Source of the DNA: Comamonadaceae bacterium
Lineage (GTDB): Bacteria; Pseudomonadota; Gammaproteobacteria; Burkholderiales; Burkholderiaceae_C
Reading direction: 5' to 3'
DNA: 39,413 nt
Assembly (NCBI GenBank): GCA_947372745.1
Contig: CANBUY010000021.1
Location: forward strand, 1 to 39,413
Shown: positions 1 to 8,046 of the stretch, in pieces
Numbering within the stretch: the stretch's first letter is position 1
How the letters are laid out: every line of letters starts with the position of its first letter
Program-made: the position numbers and the translations under genes
The notes under the pieces: model-generated
Told to the model about the DNA's origin: nothing
Database searches by the model: none
Seen by the model: only the letters and a program-made list of their open reading frames with translations

Positions 1-1
1 C

Positions 2-826
2 ACGACCCCAGCCAAACCTTTGCCGCTTAGCGCTGAAGAAAAAACCAGCGCACGCAGCAACGCCGGACTCAACCGCGGCTTGGCGGCCATTGCCATGGGC
101 CTGCGTACCGAAGGCGTGCGTGAATGGAACTACAGCGTCAACCTGCACCAAAAAGGCGGCATGAACGACCGCGAACTGCTGGCCGCCGCTGACTTGGCCT
201 GCCAACATGAGGTGTGGGACCGCTGCATCAACACCAGCGATCGCACCAAAACACTGATCGATTTTGAGCAACGCTTTCCCATGCCCTTCAAAAAATCGGT
301 GATACAACGCACCACCCAGATTGGGCTTGACCCAGCTTATGTTTATGGTTTGATTCGTCAAGAAAGCCGCTTCATCATGGACGCCCGCTCAGGCGTCGGC
401 GCCTCGGGTTTGATGCAAGTCATGCCGCCTACCGCCAAATGGACGGCTAAAAAAATCGGCATGGTCGATTTCAAACCACACCAAATCACTGACCGGGACA
501 CCAACATTGCCATTGGCACGGGCTACCTGAAGCTTGTGCTGGACGATTTTGCAGGCTCCATGCCGATGGCCGCAGCCGCTTACAACGCTGGCCCTAGCCG
601 CCCACGCAGCTGGCGCGGCCAAACCGGCGGCCCGGTGCTGGAGGCCGCCATTTGGGCTGAAAACGTACCCTTCCAGGAAACCCGCGATTACGTAAAAAAG
701 GTGCTCTCCAACACCACCAACTACGCCGCCCTGATCACCGGCCAGCCCCAGTCGCTTAAAAGCCGTTTGGGTATGGTGGGCCCCCGAGACGCGAATGCAA
801 CTGTTGTCAACGCCGAACTGCCTTAA
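2..826 (+). CDS. slt: Soluble lytic murein transglycosylase, C-terminal part (5' end outside window)
   Basis: The reading frame is open to the left edge, so the N-terminus is missing. About 275 codons remain of a protein that is usually about 640-700 residues. The visible part carries the catalytic SLT domain (lysozyme-like fold). The motif RQESRF holds the presumed catalytic glutamate (codon 362-364), followed by GLMQVMP and AYNAGP, the standard substrate-groove motifs of family 1 transglycosylases. These enzymes cleave the MurNAc-GlcNAc bond of peptidoglycan in the periplasm with formation of 1,6-anhydroMurNAc. The lost N-terminal part would hold the signal peptide and the alpha-superhelical U/L domains, whose last helices are probably residues before about position 300. 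The next gene starts 30 bases downstream on the same strand. Confidence 0.9.
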   Translation, partial: TTPAKPLPLSAEEKTSARSNAGLNRGLAAIAMGLRTEGVREWNYSVNLHQKGGMNDRELLAAADLACQHEVWDRCINTSDRTKTLIDFEQRFPMPFKKSVIQRTTQIGLDPAYVYGLIRQESRFIMDARSGVGASGLMQVMPPTAKWTAKKIGMVDFKPHQITDRDTNIAIGTGYLKLVLDDFAGSMPMAAAAYNAGPSRPRSWRGQTGGPVLEAAIWAENVPFQETRDYVKKVLSNTTNYAALITGQPQSLKSRLGMVGPRDANATVVNAELP

Positions 827-856
827 ACCACGCCTCCCAAATTACCGGACAACACC

Positions 857-1540
857 GTGCTCAAACTTTATATCGGCAATAAAAACTACTCCTCCTGGTC
901 CATGCGACCTTGGGTGCTCCTCACCCAAGCCGGTATGGCCTTTGAAGAAGTCAAGGTTCGGTTCGACTCATTCGCAGCCGGTTCCAGTTTCAGGCAAACC
1001 GTTGACGCCATCACCCCCACAGGAAAAGTCCCTGTTTTGCTGGACAACGAACTGGTGGTGTGGGACACGCTGGCCATCGCCGAGTACCTGGCCGAGCAGT
1101 TCCCCGAGAAAAACCTCTGGCCCCAGGACAAAGCGGCCCGCGCCCGGGCACGCAGTGTGTGCGCTGAGATGCATGCGGGCTTCACTGGCTTGCGCAGCAA
1201 CTGCCCCATGAATATTGAGGCCTCGCTGCCCGAGGTTGGCGCGCTGATCTGGCGCGACAAACCCGCCGTGCGCAGTGATGTCGCCCGCTTGGTGGCCATG
1301 TGGCAAGGCTTGCTGGCTGCTCATGGTGGGCCGATGCTGTTTGGCGAGTTTTGCATTGCGGATGCCTACTTTGCCCCCGTGTGTATGCGCCTGAAAACCT
1401 ACGCTTTGCCGCTGCCTCACGATGTGGCGGCTTATGTCGAACGCGTCTTTGCGTTGCCCGCTGTCAAGTCCTGGGTGGAGGGGGCACTGGCTGAAAAAGA
1501 CTTTTTGGACTTTGAAGAGCCGTACCGACTCAAGCCCTAA
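857..1540 (+). CDS. Glutathione S-transferase family protein
   Basis: A 227-residue protein with a thioredoxin-like N-terminal domain (about 1-80) and an all-helical C-terminal domain, the usual GST length and layout. The start YIGNKNYSSWSMRPW matches a bacterial GST subgroup with the catalytic Ser/Cys-type SSWS segment near the first helix. The conserved cis-proline region is GKVPVLLDNE and the glutathione-binding acidic turn is DTLAIAEYLAE. The start is GTG at 857; no ATG lies in a suitable place. It sits between slt and cca on the same strand with short gaps (30 and 18 bases), so it may be co-transcribed. The substrate cannot be told from sequence. Confidence 0.88.
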   Translation: MLKLYIGNKNYSSWSMRPWVLLTQAGMAFEEVKVRFDSFAAGSSFRQTVDAITPTGKVPVLLDNELVVWDTLAIAEYLAEQFPEKNLWPQDKAARARARSVCAEMHAGFTGLRSNCPMNIEASLPEVGALIWRDKPAVRSDVARLVAMWQGLLAAHGGPMLFGEFCIADAYFAPVCMRLKTYALPLPHDVAAYVERVFALPAVKSWVEGALAEKDFLDFEEPYRLKP

Positions 1541-1558
1541 CCGGCGCACAACACAAGC

Positions 1559-2860
1559 ATGAAGATTTACCTGGTGGGCGGTGCGGTGCGCGATGCGCTT
1601 TTGGGACTTCCGGTCAAAGACCGCGACTGGGTCGTGGTCGGTGCGTCGCCCGAGAGCTTGCTCAAAAAAGGCTTCATCCCTGTCGGCAAAGACTTCCCTG
1701 TTTTTTTGCACCCCAAAACCCACGAAGAATTTGCGCTGGCCCGCACTGAGCGAAAAACTGCTCCCGGTTACCACGGCTTTCAGGTTCATGCGGCACCCGA
1801 TGTCACGCTGGAGGACGACTTGGCGAGGCGTGACCTCACTATCAATTCAATAGCTGCTTTAGCAATTTGCACGGAGCTTAAAGGCCGATTAGATGTAAAT
1901 ATCGCCATGAGTCCGCAAGACTGGCTTGACCAGCACTTGCTGGTTGACCCGCATGGCGGCCAGCAAGACTTGGCCTCCAAAGTGTTTCGCCATGTCACCG
2001 AAGCATTTCGGGAAGACCCGGTGCGAATTTTGCGGGTGGCGCGCCTGGCTGCCCGCTTCCCTGATTTCACTGTGGCACCTGAAACGCTGGCTTTGATGTG
2101 TGACATGGTGGCCCAGGGCGAGGCCGACGCTCTAGTGGCCGAGAGGGTTTGGCAAGAGTTGGCCAAAGGGCTGATGGAAAAAAAGCCCTCACGCATGTTT
2201 GAGGTGCTACGCGACTGCGGTGCGCTGGAGCGTCTGCTGCCCGAAGTCAACCGCCTTTGGGGCGTGCCGCAGCGGGCCGACTACCACCCCGAGGTTGACA
2301 CCGGCGTGCACCTGATGATGGTGATGGACATGAGTGCGCAGCTGGGCGCACCGCTGCCCGTGCGGGTGGCCTGCCTATTTCATGACTTAGGCAAAGCCAC
2401 CACGCCCGCCGAGATGCTGCCGCGCCATTTGGGGCACGAAGAGCGCAGCGCCAAAATCCTGAAAATCATCGCGCAGCGCTTGCGTCTGCCGGTTGAGTGC
2501 CGGAAAATTGCGGATGTGGTGGCGCGTGAACACGGCAATATTCACCGCAGTGGCGACTTTGCGGCCGCGCCCCTGGTGCGCTTGCTGGAACGCTGCGACG
2601 CCTTTCGCAAGCCCCAGCGTTTCGCCGACATCTTGCTGGCCTGCGAGTGCGATGCGCGTGGACGACTGGGCTTGGACCAAGTCCCCTACCCGCAGCGCCC
2701 CCGACTGATGGCTGCCCTCGAAGCGGCTCAAAGTGTTGCTACAGCATCAATAGCTGCTCAAGCTATGGCTGCGGGGGCTAGCGGTGTAAAAGTAGGTGAA
2801 CTCATCCACGCCGCTCGCGTGGAGGCCGTTCGGGCCTTGTTATGCTTGAATCATGTCTAG
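1559..2860 (+). CDS. cca: Multifunctional CCA tRNA nucleotidyltransferase
   Basis: This enzyme adds or repairs the 3' CCA end of tRNAs. The class II nucleotidyltransferase head is visible: VGGAVRDALLG, then the DRDWV metal-binding D-x-D, RTERK and the RRDLTINS motif. The arm RILRVARLAARF follows, and then an HD phosphohydrolase domain (CLFHDLGKATTP, with H-GHEERS) like that of the 412-residue E. coli protein. At 433 residues it is slightly long. The excess lies around residues 97-114, where a dispersed repeat is translated in frame, with a second copy near residues 396-412. The stop codon overlaps the start of the response regulator by 8 bases, so cca and the two-component genes are probably one transcript. 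Confidence 0.95.
   Translation: MKIYLVGGAVRDALLGLPVKDRDWVVVGASPESLLKKGFIPVGKDFPVFLHPKTHEEFALARTERKTAPGYHGFQVHAAPDVTLEDDLARRDLTINSIAALAICTELKGRLDVNIAMSPQDWLDQHLLVDPHGGQQDLASKVFRHVTEAFREDPVRILRVARLAARFPDFTVAPETLALMCDMVAQGEADALVAERVWQELAKGLMEKKPSRMFEVLRDCGALERLLPEVNRLWGVPQRADYHPEVDTGVHLMMVMDMSAQLGAPLPVRVACLFHDLGKATTPAEMLPRHLGHEERSAKILKIIAQRLRLPVECRKIADVVAREHGNIHRSGDFAAAPLVRLLERCDAFRKPQRFADILLACECDARGRLGLDQVPYPQRPRLMAALEAAQSVATASIAAQAMAAGASGVKVGELIHAARVEAVRALLCLNHV
1847..1900 (+). repeat. Dispersed AATAGCTGCT-type repeat, copy A, inside cca
   Basis: The segment begins TCAATAGCTGCT and ends with an AAAGGCC...GTAAAT part. It resembles the other copies at 2746-2793, 12889-12945 and 38935-38993 (the last in reverse orientation). 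It is read through in frame as about 18 residues inserted between the RRDLTINS motif and the conserved DPHGG segment of Cca, where other Cca proteins have only a short turn. Confidence 0.6.
2746..2793 (+). repeat. Dispersed AATAGCTGCT-type repeat, copy B, near 3' end of cca
   Basis: ATCAATAGCTGCT followed by GGGGGCTAGC and GTAAAAG. The left half is identical over 11 bases to copy A. It is translated in frame as an alanine-rich stretch near the Cca C-terminus. Confidence 0.55.
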
Positions 2861-3554
2861 TTTATTAATTGTTGAAGACGACGCCTTGTTGCGTGATGGC
2901 CTGCAGGCGCAATTAACCCAGGCCGGCCATACCGTGACCACTGCCAGTGATGGCCAGCAAGCCCAGCTTTGCCTGGAATCCACGCGCTTTGACGGCGTGG
3001 TGCTTGATTTGGGCCTGCCCAAGATCAGCGGCATGGACGTGCTGCACTGGATTCGCAAACGCCTACCCGCCTTGCCTGTGTTGATCCTGACCGCGCGTGA
3101 CGGTGTGGACGACCGGGTGCAGGGCCTCAATGCAGGCGCCGACGATTACCTCACCAAACCCTTCAGCACCGCTGAGTTGCAAGCCCGCCTGAGCGCCATG
3201 CTGCGCCGAGCCCGCTTGCCCGCATTTGGCGGTTCGCTGGAACTGAGCACACTCAGCACGCGCCGCCTTCGCGTAGACGCCACCCTGCCCCAGGCCTGGT
3301 TGGATGACGAACCCATTGAATTGACCCAGCGCGAATGGGCACTGCTGTCCCTGCTGGTCAGCCACGCCGGGCAAGTGGTGAGCCGTGAAGATGTTTTATC
3401 AGTGTGGCAAACCGTGCCCGGCGAAGGCAACGGCGTCCCGTCGAACGCTTTGGAGGTGTACATCCACCGCCTGCGCCGCAAGCTGGATGACTCGGGCCTG
3501 AACATCCGCAACGTGCGTGGTTTAGGCTACATGCTGGAATCCAAAGCACCGTGA
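2853..3554 (+). CDS. OmpR-family two-component response regulator (TctD/QseB type)
   Basis: 233 residues: a receiver domain (1-~115) and a winged-helix DNA-binding domain (~130-230). The acidic pocket is E8/D9, the phospho-acceptor is D52 (VVLDLGLP), the switch threonine is T80 and the conserved lysine is K102 (YLTKPF). The C-terminal domain shows LTQREWALL and VYIHRLRRKL...RGLGYML, typical of OmpR/PhoB proteins. The start overlaps the cca stop by 8 bases and the stop overlaps the kinase start by 4 bases, so translation is probably coupled. The paired kinase suggests control of a transport or metabolic gene set, but the target is not visible here. Confidence 0.93.
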   Translation: MSSLLIVEDDALLRDGLQAQLTQAGHTVTTASDGQQAQLCLESTRFDGVVLDLGLPKISGMDVLHWIRKRLPALPVLILTARDGVDDRVQGLNAGADDYLTKPFSTAELQARLSAMLRRARLPAFGGSLELSTLSTRRLRVDATLPQAWLDDEPIELTQREWALLSLLVSHAGQVVSREDVLSVWQTVPGEGNGVPSNALEVYIHRLRRKLDDSGLNIRNVRGLGYMLESKAP

Positions 3555-4951
3555 CCAGCCCTGACGCCCTTCCCGGGCATGGACTCTCACTCAAGCGGCA
3601 ACTACTCTTGTGGCTGTTGTTGCCCCAACTCCTTTTGTGGCTGGTGGGCGGTGCACTCACCTACCGCATCGCTTTAAGCTACGCCGAAAAAGGGATTGAC
3701 CAGTCGCTGACCCAATCGGTGCGCTCACTGGCACGCCAGGTCAAGCCCGTGGGCTCGGGCCTGCTGATCGACTTTCCTAGAGCGGCACAAGACATCATTG
3801 AAGAAGACCCGACCGACCGCGTCAGCTACATGGTCTCCTCGCCACCCGGCAGTTTTTTGCTGGGTAACGGCAAACTGCCCGAGCCCCCAGGTGTCGATAT
3901 TGATGTCACCGGCGAGCCCTTGATCTACAACACTACCGTCGATGGCAAGCCCATGCGGGTGGCGCTGCTGGATGTCAGCTACGGCGACCCGCTGGCCTTG
4001 CAACGCCTGCGCGTGCAAGTGGCCAAAAGTCTGGCAGTGCAGCAACGAATTGCCCAGGAATTGATCGCCGATGTATTGCTGCCCCTGCTCCTGCTGGGGC
4101 TTACTTTGGGCGTGCTGGTGTATGGCGGTATTTCCCGGGGTTTGAGCCCCCTGCGCCGCTTGCAGTCACAACTGGGTGGTCGGCAGGGACCCAGCGTGTC
4201 GGCCCTCGCCCCCATCGAGATGACACAAGCACCCCAAGAAGTACATGCCCTGGCGGGTGCTGTCAATGAATTACTCTCGGCGGTGCGCCGCAGTTTGTCG
4301 CAAGAAAAGCGCTTTTTAAACGACGCCGCCCACCAATTGCGCACGCCTTTGGCGGGCTTGATCAGCCAAACCGAGTTGGCGCTGCAAGAGACTGACCCGA
4401 AGGCCCTCAAAGACCGCTTGACCAAAGTCCTGTCTGGCGCACAGCGCAGTGCCCATCTGGTGCACCAACTCCTGTCCCTGGCCCGGACCGAGGCCGATGT
4501 GCGCCTGCAAACACTGGACGTCGCGGCACTGGCCCGCGAAGTGGCCCGCGAATGGACCCCACGCGCACTCGCCGCCGGGGTCGATTTAGGCTTTGAGGGC
4601 GAGGACAGCTTGCCGATTGATGGCGAAAAACTCTTGCTTCGGGAAGCCTTGAACAACCTAATTGACAACGCGCTTTTGTATGCTGGCCAAGGCAGTTTGG
4701 TAACCTTGCGGGTGCGCCGTGAAGCGGATCACGCGCTCATTGAAGTAGAAGACAACGGCCCAGGGCTCTCACCGGATGACTTGAAACATCTGTTTGAGCG
4801 TTTTTGGCGAGCCAGCGAGTTACCTGGTGGCTGCGGCCTGGGCTTGGCCATCGTCAATGAAATAGCCCACCGGCATGGGGGCTCTGCCTCAGCTAAAACC
4901 CTGGAACCACAAGGCCTGACAATTTCGCTGCGACTGCCGCTGGCAGTTTAG
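3551..4951 (+). CDS. Sensor histidine kinase, TctE-like
   Basis: 466 residues with two membrane spans (about 17-40 and 173-193) around a periplasmic sensor domain of the kind found in TctE/QseC-like kinases. The dimerisation/phospho-acceptor box is FLNDAAHQLRTPLAGL with H261. It is followed by the N box (ALNNLIDNALLY), the G1 box (VEDNGPGLS), an F box and the G2 box (GCGLGLAIV). The start is GTG at 3551 inside the regulator stop (GTGA overlap), a strong sign of coupled translation. It is the partner of the preceding response regulator. The ligand is unknown; tricarboxylates are bound by family members of the TctE type, but no tct transporter is next to it. Confidence 0.93.
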   Translation: MTSPDALPGHGLSLKRQLLLWLLLPQLLLWLVGGALTYRIALSYAEKGIDQSLTQSVRSLARQVKPVGSGLLIDFPRAAQDIIEEDPTDRVSYMVSSPPGSFLLGNGKLPEPPGVDIDVTGEPLIYNTTVDGKPMRVALLDVSYGDPLALQRLRVQVAKSLAVQQRIAQELIADVLLPLLLLGLTLGVLVYGGISRGLSPLRRLQSQLGGRQGPSVSALAPIEMTQAPQEVHALAGAVNELLSAVRRSLSQEKRFLNDAAHQLRTPLAGLISQTELALQETDPKALKDRLTKVLSGAQRSAHLVHQLLSLARTEADVRLQTLDVAALAREVAREWTPRALAAGVDLGFEGEDSLPIDGEKLLLREALNNLIDNALLYAGQGSLVTLRVRREADHALIEVEDNGPGLSPDDLKHLFERFWRASELPGGCGLGLAIVNEIAHRHGGSASAKTLEPQGLTISLRLPLAV

Positions 4952-4965
4952 CAACGCGAGACTGG

Positions 4966-5052
4966 ACGCCCGCCTGCGCGGGCGTGACGGACTTCATTGA
5001 TTCCCAACTGGCCTTTTAATTTCCCCAAGACCCGTCATTCCCGCGCAGGCAG
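4966..5052. repeat. Inverted repeat of the GTCATTCCCGCGCAGGC family between convergent genes
   Basis: Arms GCCTGCGCGGGCGTGACGG (4972-4990) and CCGTCATTCCCGCGCAGGC (5032-5050) are complementary apart from two positions and are separated by about 41 bases. The element fills the gap between the convergent kinase and ATPase genes, so it could end transcription from both sides. Sequences of this type are common intergenic repeats in beta- and gammaproteobacteria (from memory, not searched). Confidence 0.65.
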
Positions 5053-5069
5053 GAATCTAGCGACAGACC

Positions 5070-6140
5070 TTAACCCAAGCGCATACCGCTCTGGGCATTG
5101 AACCAGTTGTTGTGTTTGCTACTGACCGTCAAACCGGTTTGCTCGCCTACTTTGTAGCTGGTGTTCGGGGCGACGCGCACGGTGATCAGGCCTACGGCGG
5201 TTTTCACCACCACGTAGGTGTCAGCGCCGGTGGGCTCGACCAGCACTACTTCGCCGCGCCAGGGTGCCTCAGGGTGCAGGTGAATGTGCTCGGGGCGCTG
5301 GCCCAGTTTGACTGCCCCCACAGCGGGGCAAATCAGGTCGAGCGAACCGCCTGCAAACACAAACTTGCCTTGCTCGCCGGCTGCCTCAATCTGACCATCA
5401 ATGAAATTCATGTTGGGTGAGCCAATGAAGCCTGCCACATAAGTGTTCACCGGGCGGCGGTAAATGTCGTCGGGCGTGCCGATTTGTTGCAACACGCCGT
5501 CTTTCATCACCGCAATACGGCTGCCCAGCGTCATGGCTTCAATCTGATCGTGTGTGACATACACGCTGGTAATGCCCGAGACGTGGTGCAGGCGCTTGAT
5601 TTCAGCACGCATCTCCACGCGCAGTTTGGCGTCCAAGTTACTTAAGGGCTCGTCAAACAAAAACAGCTGCGGGTCACGGGCCAGGGCGCGCCCCATCGCC
5701 ACGCGCTGGCGCTGTCCACCTGAGAGTTGGGCCGGGCGACGGTCCAGCAAGTGCTCGATCTGCAACATGGCCGCGACCTCGGCAATGCGTTTGTTGCGCA
5801 CATCACGCGGCACCTTGCGCATCTCCAGCGCAAAGCCGATGTTGTCGGCCACGCTCATGGTGGGGTAAAGCGCGTAGCTTTGAAACACCATCGCAATATC
5901 GCGCTGGGCGGGAGCCACGCTCACCACGTCTTTGCCGTTGATCAGCAAAGCGCCCTCGGTGGGCTCTTCCAGACCGGCAATGATGTTGAGCAAAGTGGAC
6001 TTGCCGCAGCCCGAAGGTCCGACCAGAATCAAAAACTCGCCGGGTGCGACGTCGATGTCAATTTTCTTGAGAATTTCAACGGCCTTGTCACCGCTGCCGA
6101 ACACTTTGCGAATGCCTGAAATCTTGAGGGAAGCTGCCAT
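5070..6140 (-). CDS. ugpC: Carbohydrate ABC transporter ATP-binding protein (UgpC/MalK family)
   Basis: 356 residues. The nucleotide-binding domain shows Walker A GPSGCGKST (41-49), the Q loop, signature LSGGQRQR (139-146), Walker B FLFDEP (160-165) and H-loop H197. A C-terminal OB-fold/TOBE regulatory domain (about 240-356) is typical of MalK/UgpC proteins that power sugar importers. It is the last gene of the sugar operon, 6 bases after the preceding permease gene. The name ugpC reflects the family only; with a kinase and an isomerase-like cupin upstream, a hexose such as glucose or mannose is a likelier cargo than glycerol phosphate. It acts at the cytoplasmic face of the inner membrane. 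Confidence 0.93.
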   Translation of the reverse strand: MAASLKISGIRKVFGSGDKAVEILKKIDIDVAPGEFLILVGPSGCGKSTLLNIIAGLEEPTEGALLINGKDVVSVAPAQRDIAMVFQSYALYPTMSVADNIGFALEMRKVPRDVRNKRIAEVAAMLQIEHLLDRRPAQLSGGQRQRVAMGRALARDPQLFLFDEPLSNLDAKLRVEMRAEIKRLHHVSGITSVYVTHDQIEAMTLGSRIAVMKDGVLQQIGTPDDIYRRPVNTYVAGFIGSPNMNFIDGQIEAAGEQGKFVFAGGSLDLICPAVGAVKLGQRPEHIHLHPEAPWRGEVVLVEPTGADTYVVVKTAVGLITVRVAPNTSYKVGEQTGLTVSSKHNNWFNAQSGMRLG

Positions 6141-6146
6141 GATTTT

Positions 6147-7001
6147 TTATCCTTTCACCGCGCCAGCGGTGAGTCCTTTAACAAAATATTGACCAGCCAG
6201 TACGTAGACCAGCATGGTGGGTAAGCCCGCAATCACGGCAGCCGCCATGTCCACGTTGTAGCTCTTGACGCTGCTTGAGGTGTTGGCCATGTTGTTCAGC
6301 CCCACCGTGATGGGCTTGCTGTCAGCACCACTAAAGGCCACACCAAACAAGAAGTCGTTCCAGATATTGGTGAACTGCCAGATTAAAGTCACCATCAAAA
6401 TCGGGGTAGACATAGGCACCACAATGCGAAAGAAAATGCGCCAAAACCCAGCCCCGTCCATGCGCGCGGCGTTCACCAGTTCTTTAGGAATGGCGGTGTA
6501 GTAGTTGCGGAAAAACAGCGTGGTCCCCGCCAGACCGGCAATGCAGTGCACCAGTACCAGGCCGCCCAAGGAGCTGGACAAGCCCAAAAAGCCGAGCACC
6601 TGGCTCATGGGCAAGAGCACCACTTGGAACGGCATGAACACACCAAACAGCATGAAGCCAAACAGCAACTCACTGCCTTTGAACTTCCACATACTCAAGA
6701 CGTAACCATTGATAGCACCCCAAGCGGTAGAGATCAACACAGACGGCACGGCCAAAATAACGGAGTTCAAAAAATAGGGCTTCAAGCCACGGCAATCGAC
6801 CCCGGTACAAGCGCTGGACCAGGCCAGCCCCCAGGACTCAAAATTGAGCGAGGATGGCAAGCTCAACAGGTTGCCCGTGCGGATTTGCTCGGCGTCCTTG
6901 AACGAGGTGGCCAGCATCACATACAAGGGCGCCAAAAAGAACAAGGCGGCAAAAATCAGCAGGCTGTAAATAGCCAAACGGGATAAGAATTTAGTGCTCA
7001 T
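6147..7001 (-). CDS. Carbohydrate ABC transporter permease (MalG/UgpE type)
   Basis: 284 residues with about six hydrophobic segments. The N-terminal span (about 10-30) is followed by a periplasmic loop holding ATSFKDAEQIRTG, typical of the second permease in sugar importers. The coupling helix EAA motif is ELVNAARMDGAGFWRIFFRIVVP, which docks on the ATPase. It overlaps the upstream permease gene by 11 bases and lies 6 bases before the ATPase gene, so the three are one transcript. It forms the membrane channel with the other permease. The loop bears CTGVDCRG, two cysteines that might form a disulfide. Confidence 0.92.
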   Translation of the reverse strand: MSTKFLSRLAIYSLLIFAALFFLAPLYVMLATSFKDAEQIRTGNLLSLPSSLNFESWGLAWSSACTGVDCRGLKPYFLNSVILAVPSVLISTAWGAINGYVLSMWKFKGSELLFGFMLFGVFMPFQVVLLPMSQVLGFLGLSSSLGGLVLVHCIAGLAGTTLFFRNYYTAIPKELVNAARMDGAGFWRIFFRIVVPMSTPILMVTLIWQFTNIWNDFLFGVAFSGADSKPITVGLNNMANTSSSVKSYNVDMAAAVIAGLPTMLVYVLAGQYFVKGLTAGAVKG

Positions 7002-7869
7002 GGGGTTTGGCGCGAAGCTCGCTGTAAAGGTAAGGAACCACGATGGCGGCCACGGTTGCCAGCATCATGGTGGCGCTGGCTGCGCCCAAACCGATTTGTC
7101 CACGGGTAAAACTCATCACATACATGAAGGTAGCAGGCACATCGGATGAAAAGCCAGGACCACCCGAAGTGAGCGCCATCACCAGGTCAAAACTTTTGAT
7201 GGACAGGTGCGAGAGCACCAGCACGGTGGAAAACACCACGGGACGCAGGATAGGCAAAATGATGCGCCAGTAAATGCGGGGCAGCGAGGCGCCGTCAATT
7301 TGCGCTGCCTTGATGATGCTGTCGTCAATACCGCGCAAACCCGCCAGCGACAAAGCCATGGCAAACCCGGCGGACTGCCAAATACCGGCAATCACCACAC
7401 AGTAGATAGCGGTCTCACTTTGCACCAACCAGTCAAAGTGGAAACTGGTCCACCCGAGGTCGTGCATCAACTTTTCCAGCCCTAAGCTGGGGTTCAAAAT
7501 CCATTTCCACGCGGTGCCCGTCACAATGAAGGACAGCGCCATGGGGTATAAAAATATGGTGCGCAGCAACCCTTCAGCGCGAATTTTCTGATCCAGAAAA
7601 ATCGCCAAGGCCATGCCCAAAATCATGGAGCCGCCCACGTACAAAAGGCTAAAAAGCCCGAGATTTTTCAGGGCCACAACCCAGCGGTCCATCTCCCATA
7701 GCTTCACGTATTGCTCCAAGCCCACGAACTCGTCGTAGTTGGGCAGCATGCGCGAGCCCGTGACGGACAACACGCCATTCCAGATCATGAAGCCATAGAT
7801 AAACGCAAAGCCGAGCACGAAGCCCGGCGCGATTACCAGTTTGGGAATTAATTTTTCAATATTTTTCAT
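6991..7869 (-). CDS. Carbohydrate ABC transporter permease (MalF/UgpA type)
   Basis: 292 residues with about six predicted membrane segments, the first at about 12-32. The EAA loop is DSIIKAAQIDGASLPRIYWRIILP, characteristic of the first permease of glucose/mannose- or glycerol-phosphate-type sugar importers. It overlaps the next permease by 11 bases. It is separated from the binding-protein gene upstream by 177 bases that contain a palindromic repeat (7912-8040), which may lower expression of the membrane components relative to the binding protein. Confidence 0.92.
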   Translation of the reverse strand: MKNIEKLIPKLVIAPGFVLGFAFIYGFMIWNGVLSVTGSRMLPNYDEFVGLEQYVKLWEMDRWVVALKNLGLFSLLYVGGSMILGMALAIFLDQKIRAEGLLRTIFLYPMALSFIVTGTAWKWILNPSLGLEKLMHDLGWTSFHFDWLVQSETAIYCVVIAGIWQSAGFAMALSLAGLRGIDDSIIKAAQIDGASLPRIYWRIILPILRPVVFSTVLVLSHLSIKSFDLVMALTSGGPGFSSDVPATFMYVMSFTRGQIGLGAASATMMLATVAAIVVPYLYSELRAKPHEH

Positions 7870-7911
7870 GCATGAATTTCAAGGGTGCAGACAAACACCA
7901 AACCAATCGGC

Positions 7912-8040
7912 TTACGAAGATAGACTGCCGCGTTTCACTCGCAGTGACGACTACATTGCCGTCATTGCGAGCGCAGCGCGGCAATCCATGAACCTTCGAC
8001 TTGCGAAGATGGACTGCCGCGCTTCACTCACAGTGACGTG
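7912..8040. repeat. Intergenic palindromic repeat cluster between binding-protein and permease genes
   Basis: Two direct copies of a roughly 36-base unit (about 7915-7951 and 8004-8039) share GACTGCCGCG, TTCACTC and CAGTGACG. Between them is an inverted, related unit (about 7960-7990; GTCATTGCGAGCGCAGCG then CGGCAATCCATG). The middle unit can pair with either flanking unit, so two mutually exclusive long hairpins are possible in the transcript. The type resembles the widespread GTCATTGCGAGC intergenic repeats. Confidence 0.7.
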
Positions 8041-8046
8041 TGCGAC

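Noticed and set aside
968-1789. 273-codon open frame on the minus strand across the GST and cca genes
   Set aside because: It is antisense to two well-supported genes, has no recognisable motif, and its composition (rich in His, Gln, Arg) is that of a reverse-frame shadow in G/C-rich DNA.
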